Part shown: in pieces, positions 7,823 through 16,885 of the stretch
Layout of the letters: each line of letters opens with the position of its first letter
Numbering within the stretch: position 1 is the stretch's first letter
From: an uncultured Oscillospiraceae bacterium
Lineage (GTDB): Bacteria; Bacillota; Clostridia; Oscillospirales; Acutalibacteraceae
Direction of reading: 5' to 3'
DNA length: 53,101 nt
NCBI GenBank assembly: GCA_959601025.1
Contig: CAUGOD010000021.1
Location: 1 to 53,101 of the forward strand
The notes under the pieces: generated by a model
The model's database searches: none
Seen by the model: only the letters and a program-made list of their open reading frames with translations
What the model was told of the DNA's origin: nothing
Translations under genes and position numbers: made by a program

Positions 7823-9862
7823 ATGGAGAGCGGTAAGAAAATGGCTTCTGTTCTGAAACAAATGCAATTATCCATGCCGTGTCAGGATATGAACGGCGTT
7901 TCCTCGCTTCCCCCGTTGGCCAAGCTGAACTTTGCGTTCCGGAACGGCGAATCCGGCCTGGGGGAGGACGATGAGCTTTTCATAGGCTACGGTCAGGTGC
8001 CCTCCGTCTACCCGTATAAAATGCAGGATATGTATACGAGGGAGCTGCACGACCGGTCCATGAACGCGGTGGTGCTGGAAAACGGGTATTTAAAGGCGAC
8101 CTTCCTCCCCGAATGGGGCGGGAAGCTGATGTCGCTGATTGACAAGGAGAAAGGGCGCGAGCTGCTTTACTGCAATACGGTGATACGCCCCTGCAACCTC
8201 GCCGTCCGGAACGCGTGGACCTCCGGCGGCGTGGAGTGGAACTGCGGTATGTTCGGACATAACGTACACACCTGCTCCCCCCTGTTTACCACGACGACCG
8301 CGCTTTCCGACGGCACACCGGTGCTCCGTATGTACGAGTTCCACCGAATCCGTCGCGTAGTGCAGCAGATGGATTTCTTTCTGCCGGAAGATTCCCGGCT
8401 GCTTTATGCGCGCTGCCGCATCCTCAATCCTCTGCCGGAAGTCGTCCCCATGTACTGGTGGAGCAACACCGCCGTTCCCGAAACGCCGGATACCCGGATT
8501 GTGGTGAATGCGGATTCCGCATACATGGCGGATAATAACGTCAGCCTGCAGAACATGCTGGATTACCACGGCGACGATGCGACCTATCCCGTCAACGTTC
8601 CGGCGGCGATGGACTTTTTTTATAAGCTGCCAACGCTGGGCCGGCGGTATGAGGCCGCCCTGGACGCCGACGGGTACGGCCTGATCCAGACCTCCACTCA
8701 CCGGCTGAAGGGGCGGAAGCTGTTCTGCTGGGGGCAGAATCCCGGCGGCGACCGCTGGCAGGAATACCTGACGGAGGACGGCAGCACGGACCGGTATATC
8801 GAGATTCAGGCAGGTCTCGCCCACACGCAGTATGAATGCGTACCCATGCCGCCCCACACAACATGGGAATGGCTGGAAGGCTACGGCGCGATGAACGCCG
8901 ACGGGGATAAGGTACACGGCGAATGGCAGGGCGCCAAGGCCGAGGTAGCCGCGCGGCTGGATGAGCTTATCACGGCGGAGCGGCTGGAGGAAATGCTGGA
9001 GGAAACCAAACCGATGGCGAAAGCGCCCGCGACGGGCGGGCTGCTGTTCCGGGGAAGCGGCTGGGGCGCGCTCGAAAACCGGCGGCGTGAGAAGGCCGGC
9101 CAGCCTCCCATGGCGGCCCATCTCGATTTCGGCGGGATTGACGGGGAGCAGGCGGACTGGGTGCATCTGCTGGAGCGGGGCGCGATGCCCGAGCATTCGG
9201 CGGAGGAAGTTCCCGTTTCCTGGATGCTTCAGGACGAGTGGGTCGATCTGCTCCGGAATGCGGCCGACGGCGGCGACCTCACAAACTGGTATACCCAGCT
9301 GCAGCTGGGCGTGGCGTACCTCTGCGCCAACCGGCTGGAGGAAGCAGGGGAAAGGCTGGAACGCTCCTATATGCTCCAGCCCTCGCCCTGGGCCCTGTAT
9401 GCGCTGGCGCACCGGAAAAGGCTCCTTGGGGACGGCGGGGCGGCGGCGACGCTGGCCGCGAAAGCGAGCCGTATGCGGCTGCACGACGCATCCCTTGCCA
9501 AGGAAGCGATGGAGCTGCTGGTGGCGGCGGGGAAAAATGAGGAAGCGCTTGAGCTTTCGGATGAATATTCCGCGGATATCCGCTCCATCGGACGGGTGAA
9601 AATTTACATTGCTCTGGCGCATTGCCGCCTCGGCCATATCGAGCAGGCGGAAACGGTGCTGTACGAGGGCGGCGGCATCCTCCTTCCCGATATCCGGGAG
9701 GGCGAGCGCACGATAACCGACCTGTATCTCGAAATCGCCGGACGGAAAGCGGCCCGCGCCGGCCTTCCCTTTGACCCCGATACGGCGAAGGTCCCGCCGC
9801 AGTTCGATTACCGACAGTGCGACGTCGCCCGCCGCCGGCCCGCGAGAAAGCGGGCGCGGTAG
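7823..9862 (+). CDS. DUF5107 domain protein with C-terminal TPR region
   Basis: A 679-residue soluble protein with no signal peptide. Residues of about 60-360 match the DUF5107 pattern (KATFLPEWGGKLMSLID, WTSGGVEWNCGMFGH, MYWWSNTAVPE). DUF5107 has a galactose-mutarotase-like beta-sandwich and often accompanies carbohydrate-active enzymes. The last 220 residues are helical, Ala/Leu-rich and TPR-like (YTQLQLGVAYLCANRLEEA onward). A role in sugar or glycoside handling is inferred from the family, not from neighbours, since the gene stands alone. The start is uncertain: the ATG at 7823 lacks a good site, while the ATG at 7841 has GGAG 12 bases upstream. Confidence 0.7.
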   Translation: MESGKKMASVLKQMQLSMPCQDMNGVSSLPPLAKLNFAFRNGESGLGEDDELFIGYGQVPSVYPYKMQDMYTRELHDRSMNAVVLENGYLKATFLPEWGGKLMSLIDKEKGRELLYCNTVIRPCNLAVRNAWTSGGVEWNCGMFGHNVHTCSPLFTTTTALSDGTPVLRMYEFHRIRRVVQQMDFFLPEDSRLLYARCRILNPLPEVVPMYWWSNTAVPETPDTRIVVNADSAYMADNNVSLQNMLDYHGDDATYPVNVPAAMDFFYKLPTLGRRYEAALDADGYGLIQTSTHRLKGRKLFCWGQNPGGDRWQEYLTEDGSTDRYIEIQAGLAHTQYECVPMPPHTTWEWLEGYGAMNADGDKVHGEWQGAKAEVAARLDELITAERLEEMLEETKPMAKAPATGGLLFRGSGWGALENRRREKAGQPPMAAHLDFGGIDGEQADWVHLLERGAMPEHSAEEVPVSWMLQDEWVDLLRNAADGGDLTNWYTQLQLGVAYLCANRLEEAGERLERSYMLQPSPWALYALAHRKRLLGDGGAAATLAAKASRMRLHDASLAKEAMELLVAAGKNEEALELSDEYSADIRSIGRVKIYIALAHCRLGHIEQAETVLYEGGGILLPDIREGERTITDLYLEIAGRKAARAGLPFDPDTAKVPPQFDYRQCDVARRRPARKRAR

Positions 9863-10058
9863 GGAAAGAGGCCGCGGCGCGGCGGCGTAATATGGTATGC
9901 CCCTGTATAGGGGGCCTGTCCCCGCCGGGAATTTCCCTGCGTGACAAGTGCGTTATGCGTTTACCGCTTTAGGCGCTTTAGCTGCTATGCCGGTATCGCC
10001 GCTTTCCTTTTTCGACAGGCTTCGGCGCCGCTTTAGAAACCGCGCCATATTTTGGTTC

Positions 10059-10087
10059 TTGCTGATTCCGTCGGGTTGTAGTATAAT
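10059..10087 (+). promoter_or_regulatory. Promoter of the YeiH-family gene
   Basis: TTGCTG, 17-base spacer, TATAAT, about 70 bases before the start at 10156. The stretch 9863-10058 holds no recognisable gene. Confidence 0.5.
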
Positions 10088-10155
10088 GCCTCTGCTCAAC
10101 ATCCGGATCATTTTGGATGCGGCCCACGCATCCCGAAGCGAGGCAGGAACAGACG

Positions 10156-11199
10156 ATGGATACGACCCGCATAAAAGGCTTTCTTTCCTATATTCCCGGC
10201 ATTTTTTGCGCGGCGGTCATCGCCGTCGCCGCACAATATATTGCGGATATTCTTCCCATCCATTTAATCAGCGCGTCGGTGATCGCCATGTTTATCGGCA
10301 TGGGCGTCAACGCCCTGCTGAAACAGAAATCGGCGCTGGTTCCCGGCGTCACGTTTACATCCAAAAGGCTTCTGAAGCTGGCGATTATCCTGCTGGGGGC
10401 CAGCCTGAACCTGCGCACGATTATGCAGGTCGGGTATATGTCCCTCATCATAATGGTGTTTACCTTGGCCGCCTGCTTTGGAATCGGGCATTTTGTGGGC
10501 AAGGCGTTAAAGCTCAACTGGAAAATGAGCAACCTCATCTCCGCCGGCACGGGAATCTGCGGAGGCTCCGCCATTGCCGCCATCGCGCCGGTGATTGAAG
10601 CGGCGGATTTGGATATTGCCTTCGCCATGAGCGCGACCTTTCTTTTTGATATGGTGATGGTGGTGCTGTTTCCCTTTATGGGACAGTCGCTCGGACTCAG
10701 CGATGCCGCCTACGGTCTGTGGTCGGGCACCGCGGTGAACGATACCTCCAGCGTCGTGGCCGCCGGCTATGCGTTCAGCGAAGCCGCCGGGGATTTCGCG
10801 GTCATGGTCAAGCTGACACGCACGCTTTCCATCATTCCGGTTGTGATTATCTTTTCCCTGATCCACGTCCGTGTCAAGCAGAAGGAGGAGGGAATCTCGA
10901 GCAAGGCGCATTTCGGCGCGTCGCTGAAAAAAGCGTTCCCCGCCTTTATTCTCGGCTTCCTGGCGCTGGCCGCGGTCAACAGTATTGGCCTGATTCCCGC
11001 CGTCGTGTCCTCGTCGATGAAATCGGTCAGCAAGTTCCTGATGGTCATGGCGCTTGCGGCGATCGGACTGAACACAAGCTTCAAGGATATGAAAAAGGGT
11101 GGCGGCAGAGCCATGCTCCATGGCTTTATTATTTCCGCCCTGGTGGTGATTGTGGCCCTCGGCGCGATTTATTTGGAGCAGGCGATGGGATTGTTATAA
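10156..11199 (+). CDS. YeiH/UPF0324-family putative anion (sulfate) exporter
   Basis: A 347-residue integral membrane protein with about ten hydrophobic segments, matching the UPF0324 (YeiH, conserved hypothetical 698) family, often annotated as a putative sulfate exporter. Family hallmarks include GMGVNALLKQK, LLGASLNLRTI, GTGICGGSAIAAIAPVI (about residues 135-151), WSGTAVNDTSSVVAAG and the C-terminal AAIGLNTSF. Substrate specificity is not established for most members. The start at 10156 is backed by AGGCAGG upstream. It appears to be a single-gene unit with its own promoter and a possible terminator at 11272. Confidence 0.8.
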   Translation: MDTTRIKGFLSYIPGIFCAAVIAVAAQYIADILPIHLISASVIAMFIGMGVNALLKQKSALVPGVTFTSKRLLKLAIILLGASLNLRTIMQVGYMSLIIMVFTLAACFGIGHFVGKALKLNWKMSNLISAGTGICGGSAIAAIAPVIEAADLDIAFAMSATFLFDMVMVVLFPFMGQSLGLSDAAYGLWSGTAVNDTSSVVAAGYAFSEAAGDFAVMVKLTRTLSIIPVVIIFSLIHVRVKQKEEGISSKAHFGASLKKAFPAFILGFLALAAVNSIGLIPAVVSSSMKSVSKFLMVMALAAIGLNTSFKDMKKGGGRAMLHGFIISALVVIVALGAIYLEQAMGLL

Positions 11200-11271
11200 G
11201 GCGGCGGGTCAGAATATCCTTACCCGTTTCTCTTTGTGCTTCCTACGTCATGGAATACTTTTCGGCAAGCT

Positions 11272-11304
11272 AACGGCGCGGTTTGAAAAAACGGCGCCGT
11301 TTTC
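11272..11304 (+). terminator. Possible terminator after the YeiH-family gene
   Basis: AACGGCGC (11272-11279) pairs with GCGCCGTT (11294-11301) across a 14-base loop; a short T run overlaps the 3' arm. Confidence 0.35.
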
Positions 11305-11418
11305 CGTCAGGGGGAGCCTGTCCGCCCTCTCCTGTCGATTCCCTGCGGCTTCTTTTGCCCGTGAAGGGCATTGCCGATGGGAAATGGTAAATTTTTAGTG
11401 AAGGTAACACGATTAAGG

Positions 11419-11447
11419 TTGCAAACCGCCGTCAAGTATTGTAAAAT
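11419..11447 (+). promoter_or_regulatory. Promoter of pgi
   Basis: TTGCAA, 17-base spacer, TAAAAT, giving a leader of roughly 70 bases. The rest of 11305-11418 shows nothing recognisable. Confidence 0.6.
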
Positions 11448-11521
11448 GTAAGCAGATAAACGGCTGGGAGCCTCGGGACCGTTATCGTTCGCATTCCAAC
11501 GAGAAAGGAAGGAAACCCAAC

Positions 11522-12862
11522 ATGGCTGTTACTTTGGATACCCGTTATCTGGAAGGGTTTGTCCGCCCCCATGAGCTGGGCGCGCTGCAGCCGCAGGTCA
11601 CCGCCGCGCACGAGATGCTGCACGCGGGCGCCGGGCTTGGAAACGACTTTTTAGGCTGGCTGAACCTGCCAACCGATTATGATAAAGAGGAGTTTTCCCG
11701 TATTCAGGAAGCGGCGAAGCGCATCCGCAAGGATACCGACGTGTTTGTGGTCATCGGGATCGGGGGGTCCTACCTCGGTGCCCGTGCTGCGATCGAGTTT
11801 CTGAAATCGGAGCGGTACAACGCCAAGCGGAAGAACACTCCCGATATCTATTTTACCGGCAACAATATCAGCTCCACCGCGCTGTGCGAGCTGCTGGAGC
11901 TTTGCGAGGGACGCCGGGTGTCGATCAACGTGATCTCCAAATCCGGCACCACCACCGAGCCGGCCATCGCGTTCCGTGTGTTCCGCGACTATCTGGAGCG
12001 CACCATCGGCGCTGAGGCGGCGAAGAAGCGCATCTATGTCACCACCGACAAGGCGCGGGGCACCCTGAAGGGTCTCGCCGACCGGGAAGGGTACGAAACC
12101 TTCGTGGTACCGGACGACGTGGGCGGCCGCTTCTCGGTGCTCACCGCGGTCGGCCTGCTGCCCATCGCGGTCGCGGGCTGCGATATCGAGGCCCTTATGG
12201 CCGGCGCGGCCGAGGCGCAGAAGGCCCTCTGCGACCCGGATATTGAGAAAAACGACTGCTACCGCTACGCCGCCGCCCGGAACGTTCTGCTGCGGAAGGG
12301 CCGCGCGGTGGAGCTGATGGTGGCTTACGAGCCCTGCTACCGCATGATGGCGGAGTGGTGGAAGCAGCTGTACGGCGAAAGCGAGGGCAAGGATGGCAAG
12401 GGCCTGTTCCCGGCCTCCGTCATCTTTTCGACCGACCTGCATTCCCTCGGCCAGTTTGTGCAGGACGGCTCCAACATCCTGTTCGAGTCGGTGGTGCTGA
12501 TCGACAAGGCCCGCAAGGAGCTGACCATCAAGGAAGACCCCGAAAACGTGGACGGCCTGAACTTCCTGACCGGGAAGACGATGGATTATGTCAACAAGAA
12601 GGCGTTCGAGGGCACGGTTCTCGCCCATAGCGACGGCGGTACTCCGAGCCTTGTGCTCCATGTGCCGGAAGCGACGGAGGCTGCGCTCGGCTACCTGATC
12701 TATTTCTTTGAAAAGGCCTGCGCCATTTCCGGCTATATGCTCGGGGTCAACCCGTTTGACCAGCCGGGCGTGGAAAGCTATAAGAAGAATATGTTCGCCC
12801 TGCTGGGCAAGCCCGGCTATGAAGAAGAAAAGGCGGCTCTGGAGAAGCGGCTCGGCCGCTGA
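11522..12862 (+). CDS. pgi: Glucose-6-phosphate isomerase
   Basis: A 446-residue phosphoglucose isomerase of the short bacterial type, interconverting glucose-6-phosphate and fructose-6-phosphate in glycolysis and gluconeogenesis. Visible SIS-fold motifs are GIGGSYLGARAAIEF (about residues 79-93), the phosphate-binding ISKSGTTTEPAIAFR, the signature VPDDVGGRFSVLTAVGLLP, and the C-terminal signature around GVNPFDQPGVESYKKNMF with its base Lys. The length is normal for Firmicutes. AGGAAGGAAA lies 7 bases upstream of the ATG. It is transcribed from its own promoter, and the next gene is 80 bases downstream. Confidence 0.95.
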   Translation: MAVTLDTRYLEGFVRPHELGALQPQVTAAHEMLHAGAGLGNDFLGWLNLPTDYDKEEFSRIQEAAKRIRKDTDVFVVIGIGGSYLGARAAIEFLKSERYNAKRKNTPDIYFTGNNISSTALCELLELCEGRRVSINVISKSGTTTEPAIAFRVFRDYLERTIGAEAAKKRIYVTTDKARGTLKGLADREGYETFVVPDDVGGRFSVLTAVGLLPIAVAGCDIEALMAGAAEAQKALCDPDIEKNDCYRYAAARNVLLRKGRAVELMVAYEPCYRMMAEWWKQLYGESEGKDGKGLFPASVIFSTDLHSLGQFVQDGSNILFESVVLIDKARKELTIKEDPENVDGLNFLTGKTMDYVNKKAFEGTVLAHSDGGTPSLVLHVPEATEAALGYLIYFFEKACAISGYMLGVNPFDQPGVESYKKNMFALLGKPGYEEEKAALEKRLGR

Positions 12863-12942
12863 CCGGCGCGGGCGGAAGTTTCCGCTTTAAGACGTCTAAT
12901 GCCGCGGTTCGCGGTTATACTATACATTAGGAGGAAATGAAA

Positions 12943-13356
12943 ATGGTTACTTTAATCCTCGGCAGAAAAGGCTCCGGCAAAACGAAGCGTCTGATCGACA
13001 TGTGCAACACCGCTGTACAGGAGTCCAAGGGCAACGTGGTGTTCGTGGAAAAGGACGGCATCCTGATCTATGACGTCAATTCCAAGGCGCGTCTGGTTGT
13101 GGCGGACGAATATGGCGTAAAAGGGTTCGAGGCGTTGTACGGTTTCATTTCCGGCATGTGCGCAGGTAACTACGATATCACCGACGTCTTCGTGGATTCC
13201 ACGCTGAAGATCGGCGGCAGCGACCTGGAAAAACTGGCGGATTTCGCCGAGAAGCTGGGTGTGCTGTCCGAGAAGGCCGGCACCCGTATGGTGCTGTCGG
13301 TTTCCGCCGACAAGTCTGAGATTCCGGAACGGATCGCGGCCTTCGCGCAGGAATAA
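12943..13356 (+). CDS. Small P-loop NTP-binding protein of unknown function
   Basis: A 137-residue cytosolic protein starting with an almost N-terminal Walker A motif (GRKGSGKTKRL, residues 6-16). A possible Walker B-like strand lies in YDITDVFVDST. The remaining sequence suggests a compact alpha/beta fold with no extra domain, and I do not recognise a specific family function. I place the start at the second ATG (12943): AGGAGG at 12929-12934 is 8 bases from it but only 2 bases from the ATG at 12937. It sits between pgi and the CofE-like gene and ends just before a very strong hairpin. Confidence 0.65.
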   Translation: MVTLILGRKGSGKTKRLIDMCNTAVQESKGNVVFVEKDGILIYDVNSKARLVVADEYGVKGFEALYGFISGMCAGNYDITDVFVDSTLKIGGSDLEKLADFAEKLGVLSEKAGTRMVLSVSADKSEIPERIAAFAQE

Positions 13357-13372
13357 GGATACGAGGTATTGG

Positions 13373-13407
13373 GCCGCTCATGCCGGGAATTTCCCGGCAT
13401 GAGCGGC
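13373..13407. repeat. Perfect 17-bp inverted repeat (hairpin)
   Basis: Arms 13373-13389 and 13391-13407 are fully complementary around one base. No T tract follows, so this is a hairpin, mRNA-stabilising element or regulator site rather than a standard terminator. Confidence 0.7.
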
Positions 13408-13500
13408 GCATGGAAGGAGCATCTTCCGGCAAGCAGCGCGGCGGGAGCCTGAGCCTCCCGCCGCCGTTTCGTACAAAGGGAAACACAGGAGGAGCGGCCC

Positions 13501-14310
13501 ATGGCGATCTGGTATGAAGGAAATCTCAACAAGTCGGAAAATAAGCGGGAGGAGAACGGCGTCACCTACTACATCCGCGGGGTGCGGGAGGTGGACGGCG
13601 CGCGGTATGAGCGATACGCCGTCCAGACGCATTTCATCGAGCGGGGGGAGGATTACGTCGAGGTGGTTCGCCGCTACGTCGCCCCGTTGTACCGGCCGGG
13701 GGATATCCTCACCATGGGCGAGAAGGTCATCTCGATGTGCCAGAACAACACCGTCGAGATGAAGGACGTGAAGGTGGGCTTCTGGGCGAAATTTCTTTCG
13801 AAATTCGCCACCCATAACAACAACGGCATCGGGATGGACGAGCCCTATAAGCTCCAGCTCGCAATCAATATGAAGGGGCTCCCCCTCATCCTCTGGGCCA
13901 GCTTCTGCGGCGGGATTTGCCGCCTGTTCGGTAAGCGGGGCGTGTTTTACGAGATTGTCGGTCAGGACGTATCCGGCATCGACGGCTTCTACAGCCATTC
14001 GGTGTTTGAAACCTACCACACCCTTGCGGTGCTTAATCCGAAGGAGCCGGATAAGGTGTGCGCGGACATCGAGCAGGCGCTGGGAATTGCCTGCGCGGTA
14101 GTGGACGCCAACGATATCAACGTCGAGGTGCTCGGCCGTTCCCCTTCCCTGATGGACAGGCCCGCTGACTTTGTGGCGGAGCTGATCCGGGACAACCCCT
14201 CCGGACAGGACGACGAGCTGACCCCTTTTGTGATCGTTCGGGATATCGGGGACGCTGAGGCGCAGCCCTATGTGCCGGTGGAGGCGCTGGACGGCCCGCC
14301 TGAGCACTGA
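13501..14310 (+). CDS. CofE-like (F420-0:L-glutamate ligase fold) protein
   Basis: A 269-residue protein resembling the F420-0:gamma-glutamyl ligase (CofE) family. That family attaches glutamate to a phosphate-containing cofactor precursor using GTP in F420-producing organisms. Supporting stretches are YRPGDILTMGEKVISMCQ (about residues 64-81), an internal Gly-rich helix, GQDVSGIDGFYSHSVF, and the C-terminal VVDANDINVEVLG with acidic metal-binding residues. No other F420 genes are visible, and many Clostridia carry such a homologue without making F420, so the substrate here is unknown. AGGAGGAGCGG precedes the ATG. The upstream P-loop gene may be a functional partner, but a large hairpin separates them. 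Confidence 0.6.
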   Translation: MAIWYEGNLNKSENKREENGVTYYIRGVREVDGARYERYAVQTHFIERGEDYVEVVRRYVAPLYRPGDILTMGEKVISMCQNNTVEMKDVKVGFWAKFLSKFATHNNNGIGMDEPYKLQLAINMKGLPLILWASFCGGICRLFGKRGVFYEIVGQDVSGIDGFYSHSVFETYHTLAVLNPKEPDKVCADIEQALGIACAVVDANDINVEVLGRSPSLMDRPADFVAELIRDNPSGQDDELTPFVIVRDIGDAEAQPYVPVEALDGPPEH

Positions 14311-14445
14311 TATCCGGCGAGGCTCCCGCAGCAGCGGCCTATCCCCGCCACAGCGGCCTATCTTCGCCGTGAAGGGCAATTTCCGCTGCGCACCTTCTTT
14401 CCGGTCGAAAAGAGCGGAAAATGGACAGCGGGGCGGAAATTTTGC

Positions 14446-14474
14446 TTGACAACCCTTTGCCATACAGGTATAAT
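14446..14474 (+). promoter_or_regulatory. Consensus promoter of DUF177-rpmF operon
   Basis: TTGACA, 17-base spacer, TATAAT: a perfect sigma-A consensus. The start codon follows about 26 bases after the -10 box. Confidence 0.9.
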
Positions 14475-14500
14475 ATCTGGCGTGACACTTGAGGTGGAGT

Positions 14501-14995
14501 ATGCTTTACCAACTGAAACCGCTGTTTATGGGCGAAAAGGAATCCCTCCCCATAGACTGTGAGATGGACTTTTCCGGGCTGGAATACCAGAATGGCCGGC
14601 CGTTTCCCCATCCCGTCACGGTGAAGGGGGAAATTACCGCGTCCGCCGACATCGTGACTCTGCGCGTCACGGCCGCAACCCGCACCGAAGGGCGCTGTGA
14701 CCGCTGCCTGACGGCGTTCGGGCGGGACATGACGGTGCCGATTGAGCGTATTCTGGTCGCTTCCCTGAACAACGAGGAAAACGACGACTTCGTGTTGCTG
14801 GAGAACTATCAGCTTCCGCTGGACGATCTGGTGGAAGAGGAGCTGATTCTGAATCTGCCGTCGAAAAACCTCTGCCGGAAAGACTGCCGTGGGCTTTGCC
14901 CGCAGTGCGGAAAGAATCTCAATGAGGGGCTTTGCGGCTGCCGCAGTGACACGACCGACCCCCGTTTGGAGGTTCTCAGACAGCTTATCAACTGA
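14501..14995 (+). CDS. DUF177 (YceD-like) protein
   Basis: A 164-residue member of the DUF177/YceD family, which is almost always encoded directly before rpmF and is linked to 23S rRNA or large-subunit biogenesis. A central CDRC motif (about residue 67) and a C-terminal Cys cluster (CRKDCRGLCPQCGKNL, ending GLCGC) suggest a bound metal, as is usual for the family. The start is ATG 14501 with GAGGTGG just upstream; the in-frame TTG four codons earlier falls inside that site. It shares a promoter with rpmF, 88 bases downstream. Confidence 0.85.
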   Translation: MLYQLKPLFMGEKESLPIDCEMDFSGLEYQNGRPFPHPVTVKGEITASADIVTLRVTAATRTEGRCDRCLTAFGRDMTVPIERILVASLNNEENDDFVLLENYQLPLDDLVEEELILNLPSKNLCRKDCRGLCPQCGKNLNEGLCGCRSDTTDPRLEVLRQLIN

Positions 14996-15083
14996 GCGGG
15001 ATGGAGGGACGGCGTTCTCTTTATCCCAATCCCTGTTAAGGATAAGCCAAACTCTTATCACCAGTGCTAAGGAGGTGCTGACG

Positions 15084-15266
15084 ATGGCGGTACCCAAGAG
15101 AAAAACATCCAAGGCCCGGCGCGACAAGCGGCGTTCCAACGTCTGGAAGATGGACGCTCCGGCGCTCATGAAGTGCCCGCAGTGCGGCGAATACAAGCGC
15201 CCGCACCGTCTCTGCGGCAATTGCGGCTACTACAACGGCCGGCAGATTGTTAAGAAAGAGGCCTGA
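15084..15266 (+). CDS. rpmF: 50S ribosomal protein L32
   Basis: A 60-residue ribosomal protein L32 of the large subunit. The typical N-terminus MAVPKRKTSKARRDKRRS and the zinc-ribbon Cys pairs CPQC (about residues 33-36) and CGNC (46-49) are intact, making this the zinc-binding form. A strong AAGGAGGTG lies 7 bases upstream of the ATG. It is the last gene of the DUF177-rpmF unit, followed by a terminator. Confidence 0.97.
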   Translation: MAVPKRKTSKARRDKRRSNVWKMDAPALMKCPQCGEYKRPHRLCGNCGYYNGRQIVKKEA

Positions 15267-15327
15267 GGTTCCGGTTGTCCGGGTCCCTTATGGCACGGGC
15301 GGCCATCCGGCCGCGGCGAAGAGAAAG

Positions 15328-15356
15328 TAGAGAGGGAGCAATCCTTCTCTATTTTT
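15328..15356 (+). terminator. Terminator after rpmF
   Basis: TAGAGAGGGA (15328-15337) pairs with TCCTTCTCTA (15342-15351), one G-T pair, followed by TTTTT. Confidence 0.8.
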
Positions 15357-15512
15357 GTATCAGGATATGCCGGGCGGGAAACGTACCCGGACGGCATATT
15401 CCGGCGGCGCGGAATGAATAATAAATCCGCGGCCCGCTGACAGGGGGCCGCGGCAGGGATTGGACGGAATCCGGCGGAAGCGGAGCTGAGCTTGAACAGG
15501 AAGGAACACGGT

Positions 15513-16817
15513 ATGGGCGTGACGATCACCGGCGTAACGGCGGGCAGTCCTGCCGCGCGGAAGGATATCCGTGCGGGGGACGAGCTGCTGACAATGAACG
15601 GGCATACAATTGAGGATGTGCTCGATTACCGTTTTTATATGAACGAGCCGGTTCTGTCGCTCGTCCTTTCCCGGGAAGGGAAAAAGCGGGTTCTTCGTCT
15701 GCACAAGGAGGCGGATGAGGAGCCGGGGCTGGAATTCGCCACCTACCTGATGGATTCCCAGCATTCCTGCCGGAACCAGTGCGTGTTCTGCTTTATCGAC
15801 CAGCTCCCGCCGGGGATGCGTCAGTCCCTGTACTTCAAGGACGACGATTCCCGCCTGTCCTTCCTGTTTGGAAATTACATTACCCTGACCAACCTCAGCG
15901 AGCATGAGATCGAGCGGATCATCGCCATGCATATCAGCCCGATCAACGTTTCGGTACACACCACCAATCCGGAGCTGCGTTGCCAAATGATGCATAACCG
16001 CTTCGCCGGGCGCTGCCTGGAAATCCTCCGGCGGTTCGCACAGGCGGGTATCCGGATGGAATGCCAGCTGGTGCTCTGCCCGGGGCTTAACGATGGGGCG
16101 GAGCTCGCCCGGTCGATGGAGGATCTCGCCGCGCTGATCCCCGCTGTGGAAAGCGTCGCGGCGGTCCCGGTAGGGCTGACAAAGTACCGGGAGGGCTTGC
16201 CCGCCCTGCGGATGTTCACACGGGAGGAGGCCGCCGCCGTTGTCCGGCAGATAGAGGCGTTCGGGGAGCGGATGCTGGAGCGGTACGGAAACCGGATATT
16301 CTATCCGGCCGACGAGTTTTATCTTCAGGCAGGTCTCCCCATACCGGAGGACGAAGAGTTTTACGGCGAGTTTTCCCAGCTGGAAAACGGGGTGGGGATG
16401 ACCGCGCTGCTGAAAGCCCAGTTCCGCCGGGCGCTGGAGGAGTGCGAAGAAACGCCCGCGGGCAGCCGCCTGCATTTTGCGACCGGGATGGCCGCCCTTC
16501 CTCTGATCGAGGAGCTGGTGGACTGCGCACGAAGGAAGTGGTCCTCCTTAAGGGCGACGGTGTACGGCATCCGGAACGATTTTTTCGGCGAGACCATCAC
16601 GGTGGCGGGCCTGGTGACCGGCGGCGACCTGATCCGGCAGCTCCGGGGAAAGGTGAAGAGAGGGGAAACCCTCGTTATCCCCGAGGTGATGCTGCGGCAC
16701 GAGGGGGATATTTTCCTGGATGACGTTTCCCGCGAGGATGTGGAACGGGAGCTCGGCGTGCGGCTGGTGGTGACCCCGGTGGACGGGGATGCGCTGGTGG
16801 ATGCGCTTTTGCTGTAA
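15513..16817 (+). CDS. DUF512 family PDZ/radical-SAM-like protein
   Basis: A 434-residue member of the DUF512 family found beside der in many Clostridia. The N-terminal 60 residues form a PDZ-like domain (VTAGSPAARKDIRAGDELL). A Cys motif CRNQCVFCFIDQLP (about residues 82-95) has the CxxxCxxC spacing of a radical-SAM 4Fe-4S site, and the C-terminus is the DUF512 domain. The biochemical function is not established. I chose the ATG at 15513, preceded by AGGAAGGA, over the upstream TTG. It begins the conserved DUF512-der-plsY-gpsA cluster. Confidence 0.85.
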   Translation: MGVTITGVTAGSPAARKDIRAGDELLTMNGHTIEDVLDYRFYMNEPVLSLVLSREGKKRVLRLHKEADEEPGLEFATYLMDSQHSCRNQCVFCFIDQLPPGMRQSLYFKDDDSRLSFLFGNYITLTNLSEHEIERIIAMHISPINVSVHTTNPELRCQMMHNRFAGRCLEILRRFAQAGIRMECQLVLCPGLNDGAELARSMEDLAALIPAVESVAAVPVGLTKYREGLPALRMFTREEAAAVVRQIEAFGERMLERYGNRIFYPADEFYLQAGLPIPEDEEFYGEFSQLENGVGMTALLKAQFRRALEECEETPAGSRLHFATGMAALPLIEELVDCARRKWSSLRATVYGIRNDFFGETITVAGLVTGGDLIRQLRGKVKRGETLVIPEVMLRHEGDIFLDDVSREDVERELGVRLVVTPVDGDALVDALLL

Positions 16818-16885
16818 TGGCTGTGAATAGATGGACAGGGCGGGCATAGACGTCCGCCGCGGGAAATAGAATAGAGGTGAAGACC

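Noticed and set aside
8090..9637. 515-codon minus-strand frame opposite the DUF5107 gene
   Set aside because: Composition is typical of antisense GC-rich frames, with no start signals; the plus frame has domain-level similarity.
13501..14310. Evidence for F420 biosynthesis
   Set aside because: A single CofE-like gene without partners is not enough to claim the pathway.
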